64,000 nt of DNA. It comes from Pseudomonas sp. JUb42 (GTDB taxonomy: Bacteria; Pseudomonadota; Gammaproteobacteria; Pseudomonadales; Pseudomonadaceae). The notes under the pieces are model-generated. The model was given only the letters and a program-made list of their open reading frames with translations, was not told where the DNA came from and did no database searches. Positions 25,031 through 33,607 of the stretch are shown piece after piece. Within the stretch, counting starts at the first letter, position 1. Every line of letters begins with the position of its first letter. Location: contig NZ_JANUFD010000008.1 of the NCBI RefSeq assembly GCF_024807945.1, forward strand, positions 124,001-188,000. Reading direction: 5' to 3'. The translations under genes and the position numbers were made by a program.

Positions 25031-26380
25031 ATGCATATTCATATCCTCGGTATTTGTGGCACGTTCATGGGTTCGCTGGCGGTACTCGCCAAAGAGTTGG
25101 GCCATAAAGTCACTGGCTCCGACGCCAACGTCTATCCGCCCATGAGCACTCAATTGCAGGCGCAAGGCATTGAGCTGACCCAAGGCTACGATGCCGCACA
25201 ACTCGATCCGGCACCGGATCTGGTGGTCATTGGCAATGCTTTGTCCCGTGGCAACCCGGCAGTGGAGTACGTGCTGAACAAGGGCCTGCCTTATGTTTCC
25301 GGCCCGCAGTGGCTGGCGGACCATGTACTGCAAGGGCGCTGGGTCCTGGCCGTCGCCGGTACCCACGGCAAGACCACCACCAGCAGCATGCTGGCCTGGG
25401 TGTTGGAGCACGCGGGCATGAGCCCGGGCTTCCTGATCGGCGGTGTGCCGCAGAACTTTGCGGTCTCGGCGCGTCTGGGTGGCACACCCTTCTTCGTGGT
25501 CGAGGCCGACGAGTACGACAGCGCCTTCTTCGACAAGCGCTCCAAGTTCGTCCACTACCGCCCACGCACCGCGATCCTTAATAATCTTGAGTTCGATCAT
25601 GCCGACATCTTCCCGGATCTTCCGGCGATCGAGCGGCAATTCCATCATTTGGTACGGACTATTCCGAGCGAAGGCCTGGTGATTCATCCGACCACCGAGC
25701 CTGCTCTGGCCCGCGTCATTCAAATGGGCTGCTGGACGCCAGTACAGACCACCGGCCAGGGCGGTCAGTGGCAGGCGCGTCTGCTCAGTGAAGACGGCTC
25801 GCGTTTCGAAGTGCTGTTCGACGACCAGGTACAGGGCACGGTCGATTGGGATATGACCGGCCAGCATAACGTTGCCAACGCCCTGGCGACCCTGGCGGCG
25901 GCGCGGCACGTCGGTGTTGTGGCGGCTCTAGGTATCGAAGCCCTGAGCGCTTTCAAGAGCGTCAAGCGGCGGATGGAAAAGGTCGCCGAGGTGCGCGGCA
26001 TCACCATTTATGACGACTTCGCCCACCACCCGACGGCTATCGCGACGACGCTGGACGGCTTGCGCAAGAAGATCGGCGACGCGCCACTGATTGCGATCAT
26101 CGAACCGCGTTCCAACTCCATGAAGCTCGGCGCTCACCGCGATGGCTTGCCGCAAAGCGTGCAGCAGGCTGATCAGGTGGTCTGGTATTCCCCGGCCAAT
26201 CTGGGCTGGGATCTGGGCGCTACGGCGGCATTGTGTTCAGTGCCTGCGGTGGTCTGTGATTCCCTCGAAGCCATTATTGCCCGAGTGAAAAGCCAGGCGC
26301 AGCCGGGCACTCACGTAGTGATCATGAGTAACGGCGGCTTCGGCGGCCTGCACGGCAAACTGGCCGAGGCGCTGCAATGA
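25031..26380 (+). CDS. mpl: UDP-N-acetylmuramate:L-alanyl-gamma-D-glutamyl-meso-diaminopimelate ligase
   Basis: A 449-residue Mur ligase that attaches the recycled tripeptide to UDP-MurNAc in peptidoglycan recycling. The N-terminal Rossmann part (HILGICGTFMGSLAVLAKELGH), the ATP-binding GTHGKTTTSSM (about 114-124), the EADEYDSAF signature and the DDFAHHPTAI motif identify it. ATG 25031 is used; a TTG two codons earlier adds nothing. Its stop overlaps the ubiX start (ATGA), indicating one transcript. Confidence 0.96.
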   Translation: MHIHILGICGTFMGSLAVLAKELGHKVTGSDANVYPPMSTQLQAQGIELTQGYDAAQLDPAPDLVVIGNALSRGNPAVEYVLNKGLPYVSGPQWLADHVLQGRWVLAVAGTHGKTTTSSMLAWVLEHAGMSPGFLIGGVPQNFAVSARLGGTPFFVVEADEYDSAFFDKRSKFVHYRPRTAILNNLEFDHADIFPDLPAIERQFHHLVRTIPSEGLVIHPTTEPALARVIQMGCWTPVQTTGQGGQWQARLLSEDGSRFEVLFDDQVQGTVDWDMTGQHNVANALATLAAARHVGVVAALGIEALSAFKSVKRRMEKVAEVRGITIYDDFAHHPTAIATTLDGLRKKIGDAPLIAIIEPRSNSMKLGAHRDGLPQSVQQADQVVWYSPANLGWDLGATAALCSVPAVVCDSLEAIIARVKSQAQPGTHVVIMSNGGFGGLHGKLAEALQ

Positions 26381-27015
26381 TCGGCATGAACGGCCCCGAG
26401 CGCATCACCCTGGCCATGACCGGTGCCTCGGGGGCGCAGTACGGTCTGCGCCTGCTCGATTGCCTGGTGCGGGAGGATCGCGAAGTGCACTTCCTGATCT
26501 CCAAGGCGGCGCAACTGGTCATGGCCACTGAGACCGATGTGCGCCTGCCGTCCAAGTCGAGCATGATGCAAGCCTTCCTCACCGAGTACACGGGCGCCGC
26601 GCCGGGGCAGATTCGCGTGTATGGCCGCGATGACTGGATGTCGCCGGTGGCCTCCGGTTCCGGTTCGCCTGCGGCCATGGTGGTGGTGCCCTGTTCTACT
26701 GGCACCCTGTCGGCGATTGCCACGGGCGCCTGCAATAACCTGATCGAGCGCGCGGCGGATGTCACCCTCAAGGAGCGCCGCCAGTTGATTCTGGTACCGC
26801 GCGAGGCGCCGTATTCCAGTATTCATCTGGAGAACATGCTCAAGCTGTCGAATATGGGCGCGGTCATCCTGCCGGCCTCGCCTGGTTTCTATCATCAGCC
26901 GCAAACCATCGACGACTTGATCGACTTCGTCGTTGCCCGGGTGCTCAACCTGCTGAATATTCCCCAGGACATGCTGCCGCGCTGGGGCGAGCGTCATTTC
27001 GGCACCGATGAATAG
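26377..27015 (+). CDS. ubiX: Flavin prenyltransferase UbiX
   Basis: A 212-residue enzyme that makes prenylated FMN, the cofactor of UbiD-type decarboxylases in ubiquinone synthesis. The flavin-binding TGASGAQYG (14-22) near the N-terminus, VVPCSTGTLSAIATGACNNL, the LVPREAPYSSIHLENMLKL region and PASPGFYHQP are all characteristic. It is translationally coupled to mpl upstream and overlaps the small lipoprotein gene downstream by 8 bases. Confidence 0.95.
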   Translation: MIGMNGPERITLAMTGASGAQYGLRLLDCLVREDREVHFLISKAAQLVMATETDVRLPSKSSMMQAFLTEYTGAAPGQIRVYGRDDWMSPVASGSGSPAAMVVVPCSTGTLSAIATGACNNLIERAADVTLKERRQLILVPREAPYSSIHLENMLKLSNMGAVILPASPGFYHQPQTIDDLIDFVVARVLNLLNIPQDMLPRWGERHFGTDE

Positions 27016-27292
27016 GCTACTGCTGGCTGCGTTGATGCTGATGACGGCGGGCTGCGCCAGCGTCAGTACTCTGGACGCCGCAAAACCCGGTGCGCCGGTG
27101 GTGTACTCGGGCACGCGCCTGGACCTGTATGTGATGCAGGGCGGATGCTGCGCCAAGGACCGTTTTGGCACTGAGGCGCCACGCTACCCGGCTCTGGATC
27201 TGCCTGGCAGTGCCTTGCTTGATACCTTGCTGCTGCCGTTGTCGGTGCTGACGGTGTTGGGGGTGGGGTTTCAGGCGAGTGGGGGGTTGTAA
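27008..27292 (+). CDS. Small YceK/YidQ-family lipoprotein
   Basis: A 94-residue predicted lipoprotein: signal peptide and lipobox MTAGC (Cys16), then a short domain with GTRLDLYVMQGGCC and a hydrophobic C-terminal half (LPGSALLDTLLLPLSVL) as in the YceK/YidQ (DUF1375) family. The function is unknown. Its start lies within the last codons of ubiX, so it is the third gene of the mpl unit. Confidence 0.8.
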   Translation: MNRLLLAALMLMTAGCASVSTLDAAKPGAPVVYSGTRLDLYVMQGGCCAKDRFGTEAPRYPALDLPGSALLDTLLLPLSVLTVLGVGFQASGGL

Positions 27293-27334
27293 CTCACTGT
27301 ATTGCCGTGCCGAATGTCATGTCAGGCGAATTCT

Positions 27335-27424
27335 GTGGGAGCGAATTCATTCGCGAAGAGGCCGGTATGTCCGATGCACTTCTATCGTCTGGAATACCGC
27401 TTTCGCGAATGAATTCGCTCCCAC
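27335..27424. repeat. REPIN-type inverted repeat (GAATTCATTCGC class)
   Basis: GTGGGAGCGAATTCATTCGC at the left pairs with GCGAATGAATTCGCTCCCAC at the right across about 48 bases. It separates two convergent genes. Confidence 0.88.
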
Positions 27425-27443
27425 ATTTGCTGCACGAAGCGAA

Positions 27444-28085
27444 TTATTTCCCCAACCTGCGCAACTCATCCGACTCGACAACCCTTACCCCTTCCTGTTC
27501 TTCCAACGCCAGTCGCCAAAGTGCCCGGGCCAAATGGCAGGCTTCGATGGCGCCGTATTTGCCGGGGATCAGCTTGGCGATAGGTGCGGCCAGTTGCTCG
27601 GCCCAGCGGGTTTCCGTGCGATTGCCGACCAGCAGCGAGGGGCGGGCGATGGTCAGTTGCGGCCAGTCCTGGGCTTCGAGGGCTTTTTCCATCTCGCCCT
27701 TGACCTGGCTGTAGAACACGCTGGATTCAGGGTCGGCGTTCACCGCGCTGATCACCAGCAGGTGCCGCGCGCCGAGTTCGCGAGCGCGTTTGCCAAAGGC
27801 CACGACCAGATCCAGGTCGATGGCGCGAAAGGCTTCCTGCGAGCCCGCTTGTTTGATGGTGCTGCCCAGGCAGCAGAAGGCGATATCGACCTGGCCGTGC
27901 AATTCGGGCAGCAGACTGGCCAGTTCGCCGACGGGGTTTTCCAGATGCGAATGCTCGGCCAGGGGCCTGCGGGTCGGGGCCAGCACGCGGCTGACCGTGG
28001 GTTCGCTGAGCAAGCGATCGAGCAGATGTTCACCGGTCAGGCCGGTGGCCCCTGCGAGCAAAATGTATTGCGGCGTCAAGTACAT
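27444..28085 (-). CDS. NAD(P)-binding oxidoreductase (atypical short-chain/NmrA-like)
   Basis: A 213-residue protein with an N-terminal nucleotide-binding ILLAGATGLTGEHLL (8-22), the usual GxxGxxG of atypical short-chain dehydrogenases. The segment CCLGSTIKQAGSQEAFRAID and the FYSQVKGEMEKAL stretch (with the Tyr-x3-Lys arrangement) resemble the TIP30/YwnB-type small NAD(P)-binding proteins. The substrate is unknown. The next gene upstream on the strand ends 34 bases away, so they may be co-transcribed. Confidence 0.8.
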   Translation of the reverse strand: MYLTPQYILLAGATGLTGEHLLDRLLSEPTVSRVLAPTRRPLAEHSHLENPVGELASLLPELHGQVDIAFCCLGSTIKQAGSQEAFRAIDLDLVVAFGKRARELGARHLLVISAVNADPESSVFYSQVKGEMEKALEAQDWPQLTIARPSLLVGNRTETRWAEQLAAPIAKLIPGKYGAIEACHLARALWRLALEEQEGVRVVESDELRRLGK

Positions 28086-28119
28086 AAACTTTCTCCTTGA
28101 TCGTTACAGCTTAGGCGCC

Positions 28120-29847
28120 TTAGTGACTTGCGGTGGTTTTCGCTTCCTTGCGCACCATTGTCGTTGTGTTCAGGGCCCGTTCCGCCTGGGTTTTGCGCAG
28201 CAGCTGCCAGTGCGCGATGACCCCTTTGGGCGCCCAGATCTGCGGTTCGGACGCTTCAAAGTTGTCAGCGATCTCGCGCTTGGCCACTTCGGCCCTGGCT
28301 TCATTGAACGCTTGTTGCAGGTCATCTGTTTCGACCAGCGCCTTGGCGAATAGTGCGTCGCCAAAGTAAGTGAAGTCCGCTTCCTCGGAGCAGCCGAAGG
28401 ACACGCGGTCGGCCCGCGAGGCGGTGATCACGGCGGTGCGTTCGTCTTTGAGGGCTGGAATGAAACCGCCGGAGTAGCAGGCCGAGATCACGACGACTTT
28501 GTCGCGGTTCTTCAGCGGGGCCATGACCGCTGCCAGATCGTCGGCGGGCAGGTCGGCGAGTTCCAGGCGCGGCTGGTCAAGGACCAGTTGGTGATCGTGG
28601 GTGCCGTGGCTGGTCAAGTAGATGAACACCAGGTCTTCCGGACCGGTGCGCATGGCCAGGGTCTGGATGGCGCGGCTGATGTTCTCGCGGGTCGCCATGG
28701 GTCGGTCGCCCATGTGATCGCGATGGTTGACCAGGGTGATCTGGCCGGTGGCGCCGAAGCGCGAGGCCAGCAGGTTGTTGACGTAGTCTGCTTCGCGCAT
28801 GAACACGCTCTGCTTGCCGTCGCCACCGACGACCAGGCTGTATAGCTCGACCGCCGGAGTGGACACCGGGACGGCGGCCAGGGCTTTTTCCAGCAGCGGG
28901 CCCTGGGCCAGGATGCCTTCTTCCAGCGGGTCGGGGAGCAATTTGCCAAGGCCATCGCGCACGCGCTGGCCATTGGCCCAGGTGCCGCCTTGCACGCTGC
29001 CGTCAGCGCCGATCAGCACGCCCTGGCCGTCGTAGGCATCGTCGTCGAACTCGCCGATATAAAGGCTGCCATCGGCCAGTTGCAGGCGGCCTTCGCCGGA
29101 ATAACGCCAGTTGTTGAACTGGCCGACGTAATGGCTGCCATCGGCGCCGATCAGCTCGCCCTTGCCGTTGAGTGCGCCGTCCTTGAACTGGCCGACCCAG
29201 ACGTCGCCGTCGCTGTTTTCGTAACGGCCTTTGCCATTGAGCTGGTTGTTGTGGAAACCGCCAGCGTACTGGTCGCCATCGGCGCTGTTGAAGTTGCCGT
29301 TGCCTTCCAGCTGGCCGTTGACGAATTTGCCGCTGAACTGATTGCCGCTGCCGTCGCTGCGCTGGCCTTCGCCATTGGGCTTGCCGTGGGCGAATACACC
29401 TTGATACTGGCTGCCGTCTTCGAGCTCGAGGCGACCGAGGCCGTCGTACTGGTCGGCCTTGAACGCGCCCCGGTAGGTCAGGCCGCGTTCCTTGAGGGTG
29501 CCTTCGCCATCGCGGCGACCCTGCTTGAAGCCGCCGACATAGCTGCCGGTGCCGGTGGTCAGGGTGCCCTGGCCGTCGAACAGGCCGTTGAGGAAGCCGC
29601 CTTTGTAGATGTCACCGTTGCTCGCGTGCCACTCGCCCTGGCCATGCCATTGGCCATTCTGGAACTGCCCGGCATACCAGCTGCCGTTGGGGTAGTCGAC
29701 CCGGCCCTTGCCTTGCAGCAGGCCATTGACCACGTCACCGCGATAGCGGCCGCCGTCGGGCAGGCGTGCGTCAGGCGGCGATAGCGGTTCGCCATTGCCA
29801 CAGGCAGCAATCAGAAGGGTCAGAGCGAGTGGAGCAAGCGCGCGCAT
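28120..29847 (-). CDS. MORN-repeat lipoprotein with C13 (legumain/caspase-like) peptidase domain
   Basis: A 575-residue protein of unusual architecture. A lipobox (LLIAAC, Cys16) predicts membrane anchoring. Eleven to twelve MORN repeats of about 23 residues (G-x-x-NGxxxGxGxx pattern) cover residues about 33-295. The C-terminal domain (about 330-545) is a clan CD peptidase: His414 in TSHGTHDH and Cys457 in ISACYSGG form the dyad of family C13. MORN repeats usually bind membranes or proteins and could place the protease at the envelope. Substrate and role are unknown. The conserved position next to the oxidoreductase and the MaoC gene suggests a core function in Pseudomonas. Confidence 0.85.
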   Translation of the reverse strand: MRALAPLALTLLIAACGNGEPLSPPDARLPDGGRYRGDVVNGLLQGKGRVDYPNGSWYAGQFQNGQWHGQGEWHASNGDIYKGGFLNGLFDGQGTLTTGTGSYVGGFKQGRRDGEGTLKERGLTYRGAFKADQYDGLGRLELEDGSQYQGVFAHGKPNGEGQRSDGSGNQFSGKFVNGQLEGNGNFNSADGDQYAGGFHNNQLNGKGRYENSDGDVWVGQFKDGALNGKGELIGADGSHYVGQFNNWRYSGEGRLQLADGSLYIGEFDDDAYDGQGVLIGADGSVQGGTWANGQRVRDGLGKLLPDPLEEGILAQGPLLEKALAAVPVSTPAVELYSLVVGGDGKQSVFMREADYVNNLLASRFGATGQITLVNHRDHMGDRPMATRENISRAIQTLAMRTGPEDLVFIYLTSHGTHDHQLVLDQPRLELADLPADDLAAVMAPLKNRDKVVVISACYSGGFIPALKDERTAVITASRADRVSFGCSEEADFTYFGDALFAKALVETDDLQQAFNEARAEVAKREIADNFEASEPQIWAPKGVIAHWQLLRKTQAERALNTTTMVRKEAKTTASH

Positions 29848-29975
29848 GTCGGATCCCGAAAAAAGTAATTCAGGCGTGATCGAGCCAGTCGCTCATTCAC
29901 AGCCGGGGGGGAGTATGCCGCAGCGGGGAAGAGGGACGAAACAGTCAGAACCGACTGTTTCGTGTTTTAAGGGTG

Positions 29976-30431
29976 TTACACGAAGCACAACGACAGGGGT
30001 TCAGCGATGAATGCAGGCTTGTCCTGGCCTTCGATTTCCAGTGTTGTAGTGGCTTTGAGCAGCCATTGGCCGGGCTTTTTCTCGGTGACTTCGGTCAGTT
30101 CGACTTTTAGACGAACGCGCGAGTCGACTTTCACCGGTTGGATGAAGCGCACGCTGTCCAGACCGTAATTGACCACCATTTTCAGACCTTCGGGCAGAAC
30201 CAGCAGATTCTCCATCAGTTGCGGAATCAGCGACAGCGACAGAAAACCGTGGGCGATGGTGCCGCCAAAGGGCGTCTGTGCGGCCTTGACCGGGTCGACG
30301 TGGATGAACTGATGGTCGCCGGTGGCCTCGGCAAACAGGTTGATGCGTTCCTGATCGATGGTCAGCCATTCGGAACATCCCAGTTCCTTGCCGATATAGT
30401 CCTTGAGCGCTGCTGCAGGTACGTAGGGCAT
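29976..30431 (-). CDS. MaoC-family (R)-specific enoyl-CoA hydratase-like protein
   Basis: A 151-residue hot-dog fold protein with the hydratase motif: FAEATGDHQFIHVDPVKAAQTPFGGTIAHGF (about 34-64), where Asp, His and the following residues form the catalytic D-x4-H pair. It would hydrate or dehydrate acyl-CoA thioesters in the cytoplasm. ATG 30431 is preferred over ATG 30443 because GGAGAG lies 6 bases ahead of it. The next gene is divergent. Confidence 0.88.
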   Translation of the reverse strand: MPYVPAAALKDYIGKELGCSEWLTIDQERINLFAEATGDHQFIHVDPVKAAQTPFGGTIAHGFLSLSLIPQLMENLLVLPEGLKMVVNYGLDSVRFIQPVKVDSRVRLKVELTEVTEKKPGQWLLKATTTLEIEGQDKPAFIAEPLSLCFV

Positions 30432-30554
30432 TGATCTCTCCATGGGGTGCGTCTGTTTTTATTGGGACGCCTGCGTAACGGTGCGGGCGATACTCAAGAT
30501 CAGCATGCGCACGGCAGTTGGTCAAGGTCGCTTGGCTATGCGAATGGCTAACCA

Positions 30555-30581
30555 TAGACAGTGTGCAGCCGTGCTTATAAT
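30555..30581 (+). promoter_or_regulatory. Sigma-70-type promoter for the cidA/lrgB pair
   Basis: TAGACA (30555-30560) and an exact TATAAT (30576-30581) with a 15-base spacer, ending 28 bases before the ATG. The spacer is shorter than ideal. Confidence 0.45.
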
Positions 30582-30609
30582 GGGCCGCGAATTTGTCGGA
30601 GTTGTTTTT

Positions 30610-30969
30610 ATGCTGCTACGGGGCCTGACCTGGCTGGTGCTGTTCCAATTGCTGGGCACTGCACTGAACCACCTGTTCTTGTCGATTCTGCCGGGGCCGA
30701 TCATTGGCCTGGTCTTGCTGCTGGGCTACCTGATGGTGCGCGGCGAGGTCAGTGAGCCCGTCAGCGTCGCGGCAAGCAGCCTGCTGCGTTATCTGCCGCT
30801 GCTGCTGGTGCCGCCTGCGGTGGGCATCATGATTTATGCCACGGCCATCGCCGAAAACTTCTGGGCCATCGCCGGTTCGCTGGTGCTGTCCCTGGTGATT
30901 TCCCTGACCTTCGTCGGCTGGCTCATGCAAAAACTCATCGATCGTCGGACGCAGCAGCATGAATCTTGA
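30610..30969 (+). CDS. CidA/LrgA-family holin-like membrane protein
   Basis: A 119-residue membrane protein with about four hydrophobic segments. The motif PGPIIGLVLLLGYLMVRGEV (about 28-47) and LLRYLPLLLVPPAVGIM (about 59-75) are diagnostic for CidA/LrgA proteins, which affect autolysis and export of small molecules with a LrgB/CidB partner. GGAG (30598-30601) lies 8 bases before the ATG. The frame continues upstream without family similarity. It overlaps the partner gene by 11 bases. Confidence 0.9.
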   Translation: MLLRGLTWLVLFQLLGTALNHLFLSILPGPIIGLVLLLGYLMVRGEVSEPVSVAASSLLRYLPLLLVPPAVGIMIYATAIAENFWAIAGSLVLSLVISLTFVGWLMQKLIDRRTQQHES

Positions 30970-31675
30970 CTGGCAGGGCGCCTGGGCGTCGGTGATTCAC
31001 CATCCTTTGTTCGGTATCGCTCTGACCCTGGGCGCTTATCAATTGGCCATGGCCTGCTACGAGAAAACCCGTTGGGTGTTTTTCCAGCCGGTGCTGGCCT
31101 CGATGTCGGTGGTGATCATCATGCTGGTCAGCTGCGGGCTGGATTACGCCGAATACCGTAAGAGCACGGAAATCCTCGGCATTCTGCTGGGCCCGGCGAC
31201 GGTAGCCTTGGCGGTGCCGCTCTATCTGAATCTGCGGCGCATTCGGCAGCTGTTCTGGCCCATTTTGACTACGCTGGTGGTGGGTGGGGTATTCGCCACG
31301 GGCCTGTGCCTGCTGATTGGCTGGCTGCTGGGGGCCAATCACATGATCCTGATGACCATGGCGCCCAAGTCGGTGACGTCGCCCATCGCCATGCTGGTGG
31401 CCGAGCAGATGGGCGGTGTCGCAGCGCTGGCGGCGGTGTTCGTCTTGATTACTGGCGTGATCGGCGCGATATTCGGCCCGGCCTTGTTGACCTGGGCCGG
31501 TGTGCACAGCCATGCCGCGCGGGGTATGGCGCTGGGCCTGACCGCTCACGCGGTGGGCACTTCCGTGGCCTTGCAGGAAGGTGAGGAGTGTGGCGCCTTT
31601 GCCGCCCTGGCGATGAGCCTGATGGGCGTGGCAACGGCGCTGTTCCTGCCATTGACCGTGTCTCTGCTTGTTTAA
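30959..31675 (+). CDS. LrgB/CidB-family membrane protein
   Basis: A 238-residue polytopic protein. GILLGPATVALAVPLY (about 74-89), MAPKSVTSPIAM (about 137-148) and the ARGMALGLTAHAVGTSVAL segment (about 187-205) are the signature regions of LrgB. In other bacteria the LrgA/LrgB pair modulates murein hydrolase activity or exports pyruvate or glycolate; which applies here is not visible. It overlaps the LrgA-like gene, so it is translated in tandem. Confidence 0.92.
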   Translation: MNLDWQGAWASVIHHPLFGIALTLGAYQLAMACYEKTRWVFFQPVLASMSVVIIMLVSCGLDYAEYRKSTEILGILLGPATVALAVPLYLNLRRIRQLFWPILTTLVVGGVFATGLCLLIGWLLGANHMILMTMAPKSVTSPIAMLVAEQMGGVAALAAVFVLITGVIGAIFGPALLTWAGVHSHAARGMALGLTAHAVGTSVALQEGEECGAFAALAMSLMGVATALFLPLTVSLLV

Positions 31676-31685
31676 GGGTTTGAAT

Positions 31686-32285
31686 ATGACGCTACCGCTT
31701 TTGCCGCTGTTTCCACTCAATGCTGTGTTGTTTCCGGGGTGCGTGCTCGATCTGCAATTGTTCGAGGCGCGCTATCTGGACATGATCGGCCGCTGCATGA
31801 AGCAGGGCGAAGGGTTCGGCGTGGTCTGCATCACCGAGGGCAGCGAAGTGGGCGAACTGCCTGCCGGCTTCTCGCAGATCGGTTGTGAAGCCTTGGTCAC
31901 TGACTTCCAGCAGCAGGACAACGGCCTGCTGGGTATCCGGGTCATGGGCGGCCGCCGTTTTCGTGTGCACAGCGCCGAGGTGCAACGCGACAAGTCGCTG
32001 ATCGCTCAGGTGCAGTGGCTTGAAGAGCCCGCAGAACAACCACTGCAGGAAGAAGACGCCGACCTGCTGGCGTTGCTGACTGCGTTGGCCGAACACCCCA
32101 TGGTTGCTGCCCTGAATATGGGTCTCAATGCCAGCGGCCAGCAGTCCCTGAGCAATCAACTGGCCTATCTGCTGCCGTTCAACGAGAACGACAAGGTTGA
32201 CCTGTTGGGTATCGATGATCCTGAAGAGCGCCTCGACGCCATTCAGGACCTGCTCGACGAGATGCAGGGTGACCTTCAGCCGTGA
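31686..32285 (+). CDS. LON N-terminal substrate-binding domain protein
   Basis: A 199-residue protein equivalent to the N-terminal domain of Lon without ATPase or protease parts. LPLFPLNAVLFPGCVLDLQLFEARYLDMI (about 5-33) and RFRVHSAEVQRDKSLIAQVQWLEE are typical. Such stand-alone proteins are presumed substrate adaptors, unproven here. ATG 31686 has AAGGG (31674-31678) upstream. It begins 10 bases after lrgB, so it is probably in the same transcript, and its end overlaps the convergent gene by 10 bases. Confidence 0.85.
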   Translation: MTLPLLPLFPLNAVLFPGCVLDLQLFEARYLDMIGRCMKQGEGFGVVCITEGSEVGELPAGFSQIGCEALVTDFQQQDNGLLGIRVMGGRRFRVHSAEVQRDKSLIAQVQWLEEPAEQPLQEEDADLLALLTALAEHPMVAALNMGLNASGQQSLSNQLAYLLPFNENDKVDLLGIDDPEERLDAIQDLLDEMQGDLQP

Positions 32286-33604
32286 GCCTCGTATTGATAA
32301 CGCGCCAGCGCATGGGGCAGTTCCAGCGCGCCGCAGATGGCGAACAGCGCCAATAGCAGCGGCAGGACCAGCCACCAGACCCGAATGGGCATCGCCGGCA
32401 GTGAGGTATGCCGCTGGACGATGGCCAGGCTGGTCGCGCAGGTGAAGAACGCCAGCAGCATCCCCGCCAGCACATCAGTCGGCCAATGCACGCCCAGATA
32501 GACCCGCGACATGGCGATCGATGCTGCCGGAATGCAGCCCAGCAGCAGCCAGGTCAGGCGCAGGCGCGTCGGTTGGCCGCGTCCGGCCAGTACCGCCAGG
32601 CTCATGAACAGCGCGAATGCCGCTGAAGAGTGGCCGCTGGGCATGCTGTAGGTGGTCAGCGGGTCGAGCAGGACTTCCGGGCGGGCGCGGGCGAAGAGCA
32701 TTTTCATCGCGCCGTTGCACAGGGCCGCGCCTACGGTGGCGCCGGCGGCGAACAGCAGATGGCGCCACTGCCGGGCGATGGCCAGGGCCGCCACCAGCAG
32801 GGCGCCGGCGGCGAACTGAGTCCTGAAATCGCCCAGGCGGGTCACGATCACCACGAAGGTTTGTGCGACATCACTGCGGTGTTCCTGCACCAGAGTCATC
32901 AGGCCCTGGTCGAATTGCGGCAGGTACGGCCAGCCGAGAAACACCGCCAACAGCAAAATCAGGCTGGTCAGGGCAATCAAGGGCGTGGCGTAGCGTTTAT
33001 TGCGCAGGCTGGCCTGGATGCTCAGCCCCAGCAGCACCGCCAACCCGCCTGCGACCACTGCCGTCTGCGGCCAGAAACCCTCCGGCAGTGGCAAGCGTAC
33101 CGCCGCACCGGCGGCCCAGCCGGGAATCAGGTAGACCATCGACCAGCCAGCCGCCGCGACGATGCTGACGGCGATGAAGCGTGGCAACGGCATGTCGAAC
33201 ATGCCCGCGACCATGGGCAGCATGGGCCGCAGCGGGCCGATAAAGCGCCCGACCAGCAGGCTGGCAATACCGTAACGCTGGAAGTAGGTCTCGGCGCCGC
33301 CGATCCACTCCGGATGATGGCGAAGGCCGGGCAGGCGGCGGATATTCTGATGGAAATAGCGACCGATAAAGTACGACACGCCGTCACCCAGCAGGCCGCC
33401 AAGGAAGCCCAGCAGCAGGACTTCCTGCAATGGCAGCACGCCACTTCCCGCCAGCGCCGCCACGGCGAACAACACCACGGTGCCAGGTACGATGATCCCG
33501 GCAATCGCCAGGCATTCGGTAAAGGACACCAGGAAAATCGCCACGGATAGCCACGAAGGGTTGGCCGCCAGCCAGGTGGTGATGCTGTCGAGCCAGGGCC
33601 CCAT
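32276..33604 (-). CDS. DedA-PAP2 fusion membrane protein
   Basis: A 442-residue two-domain protein. Residues 1-200 are a DedA domain (FTECLAIAGIIVPGTVVLF, then GRFIGPLRPMLPMVAGM). Residues about 270-405 are a type 2 phosphatidic acid phosphatase with all three motifs: KMLFARARP, MPSGHSS and SRVYLGVHWPTD. Further hydrophobic segments follow. The phosphatase side probably acts on a lipid phosphate such as undecaprenyl pyrophosphate or a phospholipid at the periplasmic face. Joining a DedA lipid-handling domain to a lipid phosphatase implies linked flipping and dephosphorylation, an inference from the architecture. Confidence 0.92.
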   Translation of the reverse strand: MGPWLDSITTWLAANPSWLSVAIFLVSFTECLAIAGIIVPGTVVLFAVAALAGSGVLPLQEVLLLGFLGGLLGDGVSYFIGRYFHQNIRRLPGLRHHPEWIGGAETYFQRYGIASLLVGRFIGPLRPMLPMVAGMFDMPLPRFIAVSIVAAAGWSMVYLIPGWAAGAAVRLPLPEGFWPQTAVVAGGLAVLLGLSIQASLRNKRYATPLIALTSLILLLAVFLGWPYLPQFDQGLMTLVQEHRSDVAQTFVVIVTRLGDFRTQFAAGALLVAALAIARQWRHLLFAAGATVGAALCNGAMKMLFARARPEVLLDPLTTYSMPSGHSSAAFALFMSLAVLAGRGQPTRLRLTWLLLGCIPAASIAMSRVYLGVHWPTDVLAGMLLAFFTCATSLAIVQRHTSLPAMPIRVWWLVLPLLLALFAICGALELPHALARYQYEAHG

Positions 33605-33607
33605 GGA

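Noticed and set aside
32630..33550. Plus-strand frame of 306 codons opposite the DedA-PAP2 gene
   Set aside because: Gln- and Arg-rich shadow of a conserved membrane protein gene.
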